DNA from: Allorhizobium pseudoryzae
GTDB taxonomy: Bacteria > Pseudomonadota > Alphaproteobacteria > Rhizobiales > Rhizobiaceae
Assembly (NCBI RefSeq): GCF_011046245.1
Contig: NZ_CP049245.1
Span: 152,697 to 216,696, forward strand
DNA length: 64,000 nucleotides
Reading direction: 5' to 3'
Position 1 is the stretch's first letter; every line of letters begins with the position of its first letter. Under the pieces are notes generated by a model that was not told the origin of the DNA, did not search any database, and saw only the letters and a list, made by a program, of their open reading frames with translations. Both the position numbers and the translations under genes were made by a program. Positions 43,141-51,536 of the stretch are shown piece after piece.

Positions 43141-43668
43141 TCAGATGTCGGGGAAATCGACGTCAGTCGCCGCGACGTTGTTGATCAGATTGGTGAAGAA
43201 GTTTTCCGCAACGACAGCGGAAATTTCTATGATCTGGGCATCGGTGAAGCCGGCTTCACGAACAGCGTCGATATCGGCCTGGGAAACCTTTCCACGTGTT
43301 TCCGCCACCTTTTTCGCGAATGCCAGTGCAGCCGCTGCCTTCGGCTCCTCCGAAGTGCCCTGCCTTGCACGTTCGATCTCCTCGCGGCTGAGCTTGGAAA
43401 ACGTGTGGCCGGTAAACGTGTGGGCGGCATTGCAGTATTCGCAGCCGTTGACCGCGGCAACCGCGAGCGCGATCCGTTCGCGGGTCTTGACGTCAAGCGC
43501 CTTGCTCAGCCCCTGGTTCAGGCCGGCATGCGCACTGATGACGGCCGGGCTGTTGGACAGCACACGGAAAAAGTTCGGGACACGACCGAGCTTTGCATTG
43601 ATCGCGTTGAGTGTCGGCTGGGATGCCTCTGGAGCCGAGTGAGGCTCAGGGATGGAAATGCGTGACAT
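43141..43668 (-). CDS. Carboxymuconolactone decarboxylase / AhpD-like peroxidase family protein
   Basis: A 175-residue CMD-family protein: GRVPNFFRVLSNSPAVISAH, then VAAVNGCEYCNAAHTFTGHT with the CxxC-x3-H active site of AhpD-like peroxidase-related enzymes. AAAGGACC precedes the start. It is the last gene of a minus-strand set with two SDR genes. It probably reduces peroxides using the Cys pair. Confidence 0.86.
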   Translation of the reverse strand: MSRISIPEPHSAPEASQPTLNAINAKLGRVPNFFRVLSNSPAVISAHAGLNQGLSKALDVKTRERIALAVAAVNGCEYCNAAHTFTGHTFSKLSREEIERARQGTSEEPKAAAALAFAKKVAETRGKVSQADIDAVREAGFTDAQIIEISAVVAENFFTNLINNVAATDVDFPDI

Positions 43669-43761
43669 GGGAGGTCCTTTCGGGTTTTGATTTGATGGGA
43701 TTGTATTTGAGACGGAAACGCTGACGGGCAGGTTGCCGCCGCCTGCAGGGACACCCTTATG

Positions 43762-44526
43762 CTAGGCGCCGACAGGAATAGGGTTATCGACGATACTCTG
43801 GTTGAACGCCTGGAACAGGGCGTGCTCATTCGCGCCGGGATTATCCCGCATCGGCCGGATGGCATCGACAATGACTTCCGGATCATCGGTCGAAAGGGCC
43901 GCGAGCGTCTGTTCAATGAACTGCGGGAGCGGCATGGCACGCGGATCGCCGCTTTTGTAGATGAGATCCGTGTCCACCCAGGGCGGTGCGATTTCCTGCA
44001 CCCTGACGCTGGTGTTGCGCAGTTGGAAGCGCTGCGACAAAGCATAGGAGTGAAGGGCCGCCTTGGTGGCGGAATAGATTGCGTTGCTGGCAATCGGCAC
44101 AAAAGCCAGAACACTGCTCGTGTAAAGGACGGTTGCTTCCGGCTGCGTCTTGAGATGTTCAATGAAGGCGGACGTCACCCGGAGGGGACCAAGCAGGTTC
44201 GTCGCGATCAGATCTTGTGCCACGGTGTCGTCGATCAGGCCGGAGGCATCGTCGAAGGGCATGAAGCCGGCGTTGTTGAACACCACGTTGAGAGAGGGAT
44301 AGGTGGCGATCAGTTCTCGTGCGGCCTTCTGGATGCTGTTCAGATTGGTCACGTCCAGCTCTATCGATGCCATGCCGGGGTTGGCTTCCGTGACCTCTCT
44401 CAGCAAGGCAGTCCGCCGTCCCGATATGATGACCTGGTTTCCAAGCCGGTGAAATGCTTCAGCCATGCCGCGGCCGATGCCGCTGGTGCCGCCGGTGATG
44501 AAGATGGTGTTGCCCGTGAGTTTCAT
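43762..44526 (-). CDS. Short-chain dehydrogenase/reductase (DltE-like)
   Basis: A 254-residue classical SDR: GGTSGIGRGMAEAF nucleotide-binding motif, FNNAGFMPFDD, active-site Ser in VLYTSSVLAFVP and YSATKAA (YxxxK). The start ATG 44526 follows AAAGGACAATTGCC; a longer frame to 44661 overlaps the neighbouring gene. The substrate is unknown. It is in the same operon as the other SDR and probably under the facing GlxA-type regulator. Confidence 0.88.
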   Translation of the reverse strand: MKLTGNTIFITGGTSGIGRGMAEAFHRLGNQVIISGRRTALLREVTEANPGMASIELDVTNLNSIQKAARELIATYPSLNVVFNNAGFMPFDDASGLIDDTVAQDLIATNLLGPLRVTSAFIEHLKTQPEATVLYTSSVLAFVPIASNAIYSATKAALHSYALSQRFQLRNTSVRVQEIAPPWVDTDLIYKSGDPRAMPLPQFIEQTLAALSTDDPEVIVDAIRPMRDNPGANEHALFQAFNQSIVDNPIPVGA

Positions 44527-44563
44527 GGCAATTGTCCTTTGCAATAGGGGAGGGGCAAGAAAT

Positions 44564-45358
44564 TCAGATCGTGGTCTTGAAGCGGGGCGCTGCCTGCGTT
44601 GCAGACAATTGCGGCCCCAGCGCACGCCGCGCGGCTTCAAAGGCCTGCCACAGTTCCACATCCCTCAGCGCGGGGATCGTGGTGGTTTCGCCCTGATCAA
44701 GTCCGGCAAGGGCGGCATCGACCATATCGTCCGCCTGCATCACGATCTCGGAGGGCAGATGCTCGACGGGCAGGCCACCCAGAGCCCAGAAATCGGTGCG
44801 GGTTGCGCCGGGCAGGACGGCCTGCGCGCGGATGCCCTTGTCGGCAAGCTCGTGGTTCAGAGAGGTGGTGAAGGCCTGGACGAAGGCTTTCGTGCCGCCA
44901 TAGACCCCGTTCAGCAATTCTGGCGCGACCGCTACGATCGACGAGATATTGATGATGGTGCCGCCGCCGCGCGCAACAAAACCCGGCACCGCGGCGTAGG
45001 TCAGCCGCATCAGGGCGGTCACGTTGAGGCGCACCATGGCTTCCATGCGCTCGACATCGCTGTCCAGAAGCGTCGTGTGGGTGCCGATACCAGCATTGTT
45101 GACGAGCATGGTGATGCTTGCATCTTCGCGCAGTGTCTTCTCCACGCGGGTCAGATCAACCGGGTTTCCGAGGTCGGCAGCCAGCACGTCCACGGCGCGT
45201 CCGGTCTTGTCCGAAACATCGGATGCAAGCGCCTGCAGCTTTTCCGTATTGCGTGCAACCAGCGTAAGATCGTAGCCGCGGGCGGCAAGGCGATCGGCAT
45301 AGATTGCGCCGATGCCGGTCGAGGCGCCGGTGATAAGGGCGGTTCCCAAAGTAGCCAT
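44564..45358 (-). CDS. Short-chain dehydrogenase/reductase
   Basis: A 264-residue SDR with TGASTGIGAIYADRLAARGY at the N-terminus, VNNAGIGTHTTLL, Ser in INISSIVAVAPELLNG and YGGTKAFVQAF (YxxxK). A complete catalytic set. AAAAGGATTAAAGAC precedes the ATG. It is the first gene of the operon and is divergent from the regulator at 45478 across a 119-base gap. Confidence 0.89.
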   Translation of the reverse strand: MATLGTALITGASTGIGAIYADRLAARGYDLTLVARNTEKLQALASDVSDKTGRAVDVLAADLGNPVDLTRVEKTLREDASITMLVNNAGIGTHTTLLDSDVERMEAMVRLNVTALMRLTYAAVPGFVARGGGTIINISSIVAVAPELLNGVYGGTKAFVQAFTTSLNHELADKGIRAQAVLPGATRTDFWALGGLPVEHLPSEIVMQADDMVDAALAGLDQGETTTIPALRDVELWQAFEAARRALGPQLSATQAAPRFKTTI

Positions 45359-45477
45359 GTCTTTAATCCTTTTGAAAAGAAGCGCCAGTCGCTCCCGACG
45401 AGAATGTTATGGACGAAGAACTTCGTGTCCGATATGACGTATAAACTACGTTTTCAGGACATGAAGGCAGAGACGGC
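45359..45477. promoter_or_regulatory. Divergent promoter region between SDR operon and GlxA-type regulator
   Basis: A 119-base gap with an AT-rich centre at 45430-45460. Regulators of this family often control the gene facing them, so this is the likely target site. No obvious palindrome is visible. Confidence 0.45.
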
Positions 45478-46419
45478 ATGCCGCATATTTCCATGGTGCT
45501 CACCCCCGGTTTTCAGTTCCTGGCGCTCGGCGTGCAGGCGGCCTTCGAACTGGCGAATGCGTTGAGGGAGGACAGCTATTACGCCCTGTCCATTGCATCG
45601 GTCGGTGGTGGTCCCGTTCTCTCCTCGAGCGGCTTTGCCGTACCGACCACGAAGCTTTCCGATCTGGACACGGTGGATACACTGCTGCTTCTCGCAGGAC
45701 TGGTTCCGCCTCCGCAGCAGGGTGAGGCAACGCTTGACACCCTGCGCGCGACGGCACGGCAGGCGCGGCGCGTTGCCGGTCTGTGCACGGGCTCGTTCCT
45801 GCTCGGGCAAATGGGGCTTCTCGACGGGCGACGGGCCACCACACACTGGTCGTATGCCCGGCAGATGCGTGAAACGTTTCCCAATGTGCGGGTCGAGGAG
45901 GATCGCATTTTCATCAATGAGGGTCCGGTGTGGACCTCGGCAGGCCTGACGGCAGGTCTCGATCTCGCCGTCGCCTTGATCGAGAAGGATCTCGGCCGAG
46001 ACGTGGCGAGTGCCATTGCAAGGCGCCTGGTGATGCATCATCGCCGTGCGGGCGGCCAATCCCAGCATTCGGAACTGCTCGAACTCGCACCAAGCAGCGA
46101 CCGTATCCAGAAGGCGTTGATTCATGCGAAAGCGCATCTTTCCAATCCTCTGACAGTGGATGAGCTGGCGGATGTAGCCGCTCTCTCGCCCCGTCAGTTC
46201 AGCCGCGCCTTCCGCGCTGAAACGGGGCAGACGCCTGCCAAGGCTGTAGAGCAAATCAGGCTCGATGCGGCTCGGCTGATGATCGAAGAAACACGTCACT
46301 CCTTCGATCAGATCGCGCAGCAGGCGGGTTTCATCGACCTGCGGCGTATGCGCGAAGCGTTCATGCGCCAATACGGTCAACCGCCACAGGCGCTGCGGCG
46401 GCTGGCGAGAGCATCATAA
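45478..46419 (+). CDS. GlxA-family transcriptional regulator (DJ-1/PfpI domain with AraC domain)
   Basis: A 313-residue protein. Residues 1-180 form a DJ-1/PfpI-like domain (ISMVLTPGFQFLALGVQAAF, VAGLCTGSFLLGQMGLLDGR, RATTHW), which senses a ligand in this family. Residues about 210-310 form an AraC-type double helix-turn-helix (LTVDELADVAALSPRQFSRA, FIDLRRMREAFMRQYGQPPQ). It probably controls the divergent SDR operon. The inducer is unknown. Confidence 0.9.
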   Translation: MPHISMVLTPGFQFLALGVQAAFELANALREDSYYALSIASVGGGPVLSSSGFAVPTTKLSDLDTVDTLLLLAGLVPPPQQGEATLDTLRATARQARRVAGLCTGSFLLGQMGLLDGRRATTHWSYARQMRETFPNVRVEEDRIFINEGPVWTSAGLTAGLDLAVALIEKDLGRDVASAIARRLVMHHRRAGGQSQHSELLELAPSSDRIQKALIHAKAHLSNPLTVDELADVAALSPRQFSRAFRAETGQTPAKAVEQIRLDAARLMIEETRHSFDQIAQQAGFIDLRRMREAFMRQYGQPPQALRRLARAS

Positions 46420-46446
46420 TGCCGCCTCTGTGAACGACTGACGGCG

Positions 46447-47166
46447 TTACACGAGCCGGATGTCGGCGAGATCGATCGACACCACCAGCGGCTCGGCCAT
46501 GGCTTGACCGTCTGGCTGGCGCGGAAAAATCCGCCGGATCGTCGGGAATTTCAGGCCCTGCACTTCGACATAACCATCGATGTAATGTGCTCCGGGTGTG
46601 TTGCCTGCAATTTCCACATCATAGTCATGACGCTTCAGCAGACTGTGAGCATCCACATAAATCGTCTGGATCGTACTGTGGGTGGCAATCGTCGGCGGGA
46701 ATGTCACCTTCAGCCGGGTCCAGGTTTCCTCTTTTTCCTGCCAGGGGCCAACCTCCTCAATCTGCACACCAGGGGTGGCCAGAAGGAACGGCATGGTGAG
46801 ATAGGTCCACATGGCAATGCCCGCGAAGTAGGCGAGCTGTATCTGGCTCCACAGTGTCTCCAGCGCGTGCCCCGCAAAGGAGGCCCGAGGATTGTGAAGG
46901 TCTTCGAGTACATTGCCGGCTGCGTCCTTCAACTGGACGAGGTCCGGCGTGAAGGATGAAACAAGCCCCTCCTTCCCAAACGGATGATGTGACGCCCACG
47001 CCTCATGGAGACTTACGGTGACGTTGGTATCGTCCAGACGCCCGGCGTGGCCCTTCAACATCCACAGTGCACCGCCCTGCTTCAGATGCGCTGTCAGAGT
47101 GGAAAAAGACGACCAGCGCTCAAGTCCACCATGGGCGTTGATGATTTTTTCGACGAGCGGATGCAT
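46447..47166 (-). CDS. Uncharacterised protein (239 aa)
   Basis: MHPLVEKIINAHGGLERWSS begins a soluble protein with an outer-membrane-lipoprotein-sorting-like beta pattern (LTAHLKQGGALWMLKGHAGR, IQTIYVDAHSLLKRHDYDVE, YIDGYVEVQGLKFPTIRRIF), without a signal peptide. I recognise no named family. AAGAGGTACCCC precedes the ATG. It lies downstream of the GlxA regulator on the opposite strand; the 270-base gap at 47167-47436 separates it from the KefF-like gene. Confidence 0.7.
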   Translation of the reverse strand: MHPLVEKIINAHGGLERWSSFSTLTAHLKQGGALWMLKGHAGRLDDTNVTVSLHEAWASHHPFGKEGLVSSFTPDLVQLKDAAGNVLEDLHNPRASFAGHALETLWSQIQLAYFAGIAMWTYLTMPFLLATPGVQIEEVGPWQEKEETWTRLKVTFPPTIATHSTIQTIYVDAHSLLKRHDYDVEIAGNTPGAHYIDGYVEVQGLKFPTIRRIFPRQPDGQAMAEPLVVSIDLADIRLV

Positions 47167-47436
47167 GGGGTACCTCTTAAGTTACGGAGTTAACTCGCCT
47201 CCTTCCTATCCCAGCGCGATCGCCCGCATATTTGATGATCCGGCCGTAGCAAGTGCTGGAGAATAGACGGCTACGCAGCCTCAGCCGTTCGGCCGGCAAA
47301 CCGCCAAACAGACCGAATGCAGCCGGATTGTTCAATCCCGGATGCCGAACATGCTCCAGGCTTGGCGACTACTGTCCACCCGCGGCGATGCGCGTGGCGT
47401 TCATTTATCGTAGTTTGACATCAGGAATGACGGCTC

Positions 47437-48039
47437 ATGCGGGTCTTGGTCCTGTTTGCGCATCCGGCGCAGCGGAAGAAGAGTATCAACCTGGCAATGG
47501 CGGACCGCGCGCGCCTTGTGGAAGGGATTACGGTTGCTGATCTTTACGCAGAATATCCCCGTTTCTCGATCGACGTGGATCGCGAGCAGCGACGCCTGCT
47601 GACGCACGACGTGATCGTCTTCCAGTTTCCGCTCTTCTGGTACTCAACGCCTGCACTTCTCAAACAGTGGCAAGATCTGGTTCTCGAGTATGGCTTCGCT
47701 TATGGGCCCGCCGGCAAGAAATTGGCCGGCAAGCATGCACTTGTCTGCGTCACGACCGGAGGAAGCCGCGATGACTATTCGGCCATCGGCGGCAACGAGC
47801 ATCCTATTGAGGAGTTTCTGCTTCCTTTGCGGCAGACGTCGCTCCTCTGTGGGATGGACTTTCTGCCGCCGTTCGTACTTCACGCCGCCAATCATATCGA
47901 AGCCAGCAGGGTACAGGCACACATCGAAACCTATCCTCTCTTGCTGACGGCTCTGCGGGATGACCATTTCGATTTTTCCGCTGCTCACACCCACCAAGTT
48001 CTGTCGGTGGACGATCTCGTTCGCCTGATGGGAGGATAG
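47437..48039 (+). CDS. KefF-like NAD(P)H-quinone oxidoreductase (antiporter accessory)
   Basis: A 200-residue flavodoxin-fold protein: MRVLVLFAHPAQRKKSINLA, VIVFQFPLFWYSTPALLKQW (typical of KefF/MdaB flavoproteins) and LVCVTTGGSRDDYSAIGG. Its stop is four bases before the start of a KefB/C-type antiporter gene, the classical KefF-KefC partnership in which the flavoprotein activates the K+/H+ channel after electrophile stress. Confidence 0.9.
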   Translation: MRVLVLFAHPAQRKKSINLAMADRARLVEGITVADLYAEYPRFSIDVDREQRRLLTHDVIVFQFPLFWYSTPALLKQWQDLVLEYGFAYGPAGKKLAGKHALVCVTTGGSRDDYSAIGGNEHPIEEFLLPLRQTSLLCGMDFLPPFVLHAANHIEASRVQAHIETYPLLLTALRDDHFDFSAAHTHQVLSVDDLVRLMGG

Positions 48040-48043
48040 GCCG

Positions 48044-49936
48044 ATGGAGGAACTGGCATTCTACGCATTCGCCTACCTGGCAGCAGCCGTCTTTACGGTG
48101 ATTATCTCGCAACGGTTGGGACTTGGTACCGTTGTCGGCTACATCGTTGCCGGTGTCATCATCGGCCCTGTTCTGCAGGTTTCGACAGGGGGGACGGGCT
48201 ATCTGGAGCACTTCTCGGAATTCGGTATCGTCATGATGCTGTTCCTGATCGGGCTGGAGATCGACCCGCAAATGGTCTGGAAACTGCGCACCAAGCTGCT
48301 TGGTCTTGGAGGTCTACAGGTGGTTGCGACGGTCTGCCTCCTCACCGCTCTCGGCGTGGCCCTCGGCTTTACCTGGCAGCAAAGCGTGCTGTTTGGTTTT
48401 ATCGGCGCCCTGTCTTCCACCGCCATCGTGCTGCAGACGCTGGAAGAAAAGGGCGTGCTGGACTCTGACGGTGGAATAGCAGGCTTCGCCGTTCTTCTGT
48501 TTCAGGATTTCGCCGTCATCCCCATGCTTGCCTGTATCCCGTTGATGACGGACGCCGGAAGCGCAGCCCCTTCAGGCCATGGTCCCACCTTGCTTCAGAG
48601 CCTGCCTGGCTGGGCCTCTGCTCTCCTGACACTCGCAGCCGTGGCCTTTGTGGTGATCGCCGGACAGTACCTGTCGCGCCCCGTCTTCCGAGTGATCGCG
48701 CTTCTGCGTCTCAGGGAAATATTCACGGCGATGGCGTTGCTGCTGGTGGTCGCCATCTCGCTGCTGATGTCTGCAGTGGGATTGTCGCCAGCGCTAGGCG
48801 CGTTTCTCGGCGGTGTGGTGCTTGCCAACAGCGAATTCAAGCATGAGTTGCAAAACGATGTGGAACCCTTCAAAGGCCTGCTGCTTGGCCTGTTCTTCAT
48901 GACGATCGGAGCCAAGATCGATCTCGCCATCCTGCGTGACAACTGGCTGGTCATATGTGCTGCGACCCTGGGTCTGGTGATCGTCAAGGTCGCCGTGCTG
49001 TTGCCTCTCGGCTGGCTTTTCAAAATTCGGGCCGCGGCTGGGTGGCTGTTTGCGCTCGGCCTTGCCCAAGCTGGAGAGTTTGGTTTCGTTCTGCTCTCTA
49101 TTGGGCGAGACCGAGAGATCCTGACGGAACAGATGACGTCCGTCTCCATCCTTGTGATTACGATGGGGATGATTCTGACGCCGTCGCTCTTTGCGCTCTA
49201 TAACCGTATTGCGGTGCTGATCGATGACCGACAAGGACAGGCAGAGGCCGAACAGCCGGATGAAGCAACGATCATCATCGCCGGCGTCGGGCGTTTCGGA
49301 CAGATCGTCAATCGCATGCTGCTGGCCAACGGCCACAGGGCGGTCGTTCTCGATTACCGGGCCGATGTGGTAGACGACGTCCGCAGGTTCGGTGTCAGAT
49401 CATTCTTCGGCGATGCCAGCAGGCCCGATCTTCTGAAATCGGCCGGACTTGCAAAAGCAGGCCTCCTGGTCGTGGCGATCGATGATCGCGAGCGTGCCAA
49501 CGAGATCGTCCGTCATGCGCGCCAGCACAATCCGGATATAATCATCATTGCCCGAGCCTATGATCGGCTCCACCACTACCAACTGATGGAGGCTGGCGCT
49601 ACCCATATCGTCCGCGAGCTATTTGGGAGTTCAATCGAGGCGGCAGGCCTCGCGCTCCAATCGCTTGGTATGCATCCCTACGAGGTGGAGAAACGCAAGT
49701 CCATTTTCGTGGAGGAGGATGTCGCCGGCCTCAACCGCATGGCATCCCTGGTGGATGCCTCGATGCGCGCACCCGACAATCCCACCTTCATCGCCGGCTT
49801 TAACGACATTGGCCGCGTTATCGAGAGCGCGATGCGCGGCGAACGCGCGATTTATGATGACATCGTCCGGCGGGGTTGGAGCCTGCCGGAGCTAGATGAG
49901 GTTCATTCGGTCCAGAATGCGAAAGATCGCATTTAG
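48044..49936 (+). CDS. KefB/KefC-type K+/H+ antiporter with RCK domain
   Basis: A 630-residue CPA2-family protein. About a dozen membrane helices (for example LGTVVGYIVAGVIIGPVL, ALGAFLGGVVLANSEF, LLGLFFMTIGAKIDLAIL) are followed by an RCK-N/Rossmann domain (IIIAGVGRFGQIVNRMLLAN, VVLDYRADVVDDV, FFGDASRPDLLKSAGL). It expels K+ in exchange for protons, normally gated by glutathione adducts. The fused flavoprotein gene directly upstream supports this role. Confidence 0.93.
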   Translation: MEELAFYAFAYLAAAVFTVIISQRLGLGTVVGYIVAGVIIGPVLQVSTGGTGYLEHFSEFGIVMMLFLIGLEIDPQMVWKLRTKLLGLGGLQVVATVCLLTALGVALGFTWQQSVLFGFIGALSSTAIVLQTLEEKGVLDSDGGIAGFAVLLFQDFAVIPMLACIPLMTDAGSAAPSGHGPTLLQSLPGWASALLTLAAVAFVVIAGQYLSRPVFRVIALLRLREIFTAMALLLVVAISLLMSAVGLSPALGAFLGGVVLANSEFKHELQNDVEPFKGLLLGLFFMTIGAKIDLAILRDNWLVICAATLGLVIVKVAVLLPLGWLFKIRAAAGWLFALGLAQAGEFGFVLLSIGRDREILTEQMTSVSILVITMGMILTPSLFALYNRIAVLIDDRQGQAEAEQPDEATIIIAGVGRFGQIVNRMLLANGHRAVVLDYRADVVDDVRRFGVRSFFGDASRPDLLKSAGLAKAGLLVVAIDDRERANEIVRHARQHNPDIIIIARAYDRLHHYQLMEAGATHIVRELFGSSIEAAGLALQSLGMHPYEVEKRKSIFVEEDVAGLNRMASLVDASMRAPDNPTFIAGFNDIGRVIESAMRGERAIYDDIVRRGWSLPELDEVHSVQNAKDRI

Positions 49937-49978
49937 CGATAGGCGCTATGTCTTCTGAGATGAGGGAAACGCAATCAA

Positions 49979-50740
49979 TCAGGCATTATAGCCGCCGTCG
50001 ACATCGATGATCGCCCCATTGATGAACGAGGCCGCCGGACTTGCCAGAAAGGCAATGGCCGCTGCCGCCTCTTGTGCAGTTCCTAGTCGCTTCATCGCGT
50101 TCGCCGCGATTTCCGCTTCCAATTGCGCAGCGGGAGCGTCCATAAGCAATGCGTCGATAGCGCCGAGTTGAACGACGTTCACGGTGATACCGCGCGGTCC
50201 AACATCGTGCGCAGCGCCTTTGCAAAAGGCGACGATAGCGGCACGGGTGGCAGCATAATCGGCAAGCCCAGGCGTTCCGACACGATCGGCGACGATCGAA
50301 CCAACGGCGATCACGCGGCCTTGATCGTTCATGCCCTTGATCGCCGTCCGGATGACCGTGATGGCGGCCCGCACATTGATTGCGAATTGAACCTCAAGCG
50401 CATCTTCATCAAGGTCCAGATCATCGACCTGCCATTGGAATTTCCGCTCACAATTAACCACCAACACATCAAGCTTGCCAACGGTGCCAATCACGCGCCG
50501 GACAAGTCGGATACATTCTTCGCTATTGATGGCGCTTGGGATGGGGAAGACGGAGATCTTGGTGCCGTTGCGGCGAAGCTCCTCGACGAAATCTGGCTCC
50601 GGTCGATCTGAGCGGACGGAAATCGCAAGCTCTGCCCCGTCCGCGGCAAGCGCGCGTGCGGTGGCAGGACCAATTCCTGTATCCGCGCTGGTAATGAGGG
50701 CAATCTTTCCCGTTAGCAGCTTGGCTCTGTCATGATCCAT
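49979..50740 (-). CDS. Atypical short-chain dehydrogenase (active-site residues altered)
   Basis: A 253-residue SDR (KIALITSADTGIGPATARAL) with the fold's usual order but odd active-site motifs: the NAG motif is replaced by VVNCERK, and the catalytic YxxxK reads YAATR, with Arg in place of Lys. The Ser of VGSIVADRVG and a GGYNA end are present. The first glycine motif is SADTGIG, not TGxxxGIG. AGGAGG lies upstream of ATG 50740; a longer frame to 50803 exists. It may be inactive or use a different mechanism. Confidence 0.72.
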   Translation of the reverse strand: MDHDRAKLLTGKIALITSADTGIGPATARALAADGAELAISVRSDRPEPDFVEELRRNGTKISVFPIPSAINSEECIRLVRRVIGTVGKLDVLVVNCERKFQWQVDDLDLDEDALEVQFAINVRAAITVIRTAIKGMNDQGRVIAVGSIVADRVGTPGLADYAATRAAIVAFCKGAAHDVGPRGITVNVVQLGAIDALLMDAPAAQLEAEIAANAMKRLGTAQEAAAAIAFLASPAASFINGAIIDVDGGYNA

Positions 50741-50891
50741 CTCGCGAACGGCCTCCTCTTTTCGTTGGTTTTTATGCACACGACGAGGAGGCACGTTAGG
50801 CATCTGGTTGTGATGCCTATTGTCGAATCGTGCGCAGACATGACGGATCAGCAGTTCAGTTTGGGGTTTTCCGGAGGATCTTCGACAGACG

Positions 50892-51434
50892 TCAACTGAC
50901 AGACAAACTCAAAGCAGGCTGCGGATCGGCAGTGTACGGGCTGCTCGAGGCTGCACGCATCTGCCGCCATTGATGGGGGGTCATGCCGGCAATACGGCGG
51001 AAAAGCTTGCAAAGATGTGCCTGATCGCACATGCCGCAGGCGTGTGCGATCTGGCTCAGCGGTTCATCGGTCGTGCCTATCAGATCCTTAGCGAGAGCGA
51101 TGCGTCTGGACAGGACATAGGCATAGGGTGCTTCTCCGAAGGAAACCCTGAAATTGCGGGAGAAATGGCTCGAACTCAGATGGACCAGTGCACCGAGATC
51201 CGTGATCCTGAGGCTCGAGTGAATGTTCTGCTCGACATGCCGGACAATCTTCCTGATCTGCCAGCATGCCAAACCATTGGCGCCATTGCGTCCCGGCAGT
51301 TTCGGCGGCTTTGAAACCCCGCCCATAGCATCCTGCAGGTGACTAAGGCTGAGCTCAAGGCCTGCGGGAATATCGGGGTTATGGCTGGCAAGCTGAGGTG
51401 CGTTGGCAGACTGTGAAGGGATCGTCGCTATCAT
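50892..51434 (-). CDS. AraC-family transcriptional regulator
   Basis: A 180-residue AraC-type regulator without a ligand domain: a short N-terminal part, then a double helix-turn-helix (SLRITDLGALVHLSSSHFSR, FRVSFGEAPYAYVLSRRIAL, PLSQIAHACGMCDQAHLCKL, FRRIAGMTPHQWRQMRA). GAGG precedes the ATG. Located between the atypical SDR and a large regulator gene; it may control the SDR. The inducer is not visible. Confidence 0.86.
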   Translation of the reverse strand: MIATIPSQSANAPQLASHNPDIPAGLELSLSHLQDAMGGVSKPPKLPGRNGANGLACWQIRKIVRHVEQNIHSSLRITDLGALVHLSSSHFSRNFRVSFGEAPYAYVLSRRIALAKDLIGTTDEPLSQIAHACGMCDQAHLCKLFRRIAGMTPHQWRQMRAASSSPYTADPQPALSLSVS

Positions 51435-51536
51435 GGGAGTGACCTCGCTGTGTGGCTTCCAGCAAGGTGCAGCAGGGTGACGGTGACTGCGAGTTATTCG
51501 ATGTTAAGAGTCGTTGCCCACCGCTCTAACACCAGG

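Noticed and set aside
48199..49336. Minus-strand frames opposite the KefC-type gene
   Set aside because: Antisense to a well-conserved antiporter; no independent support.
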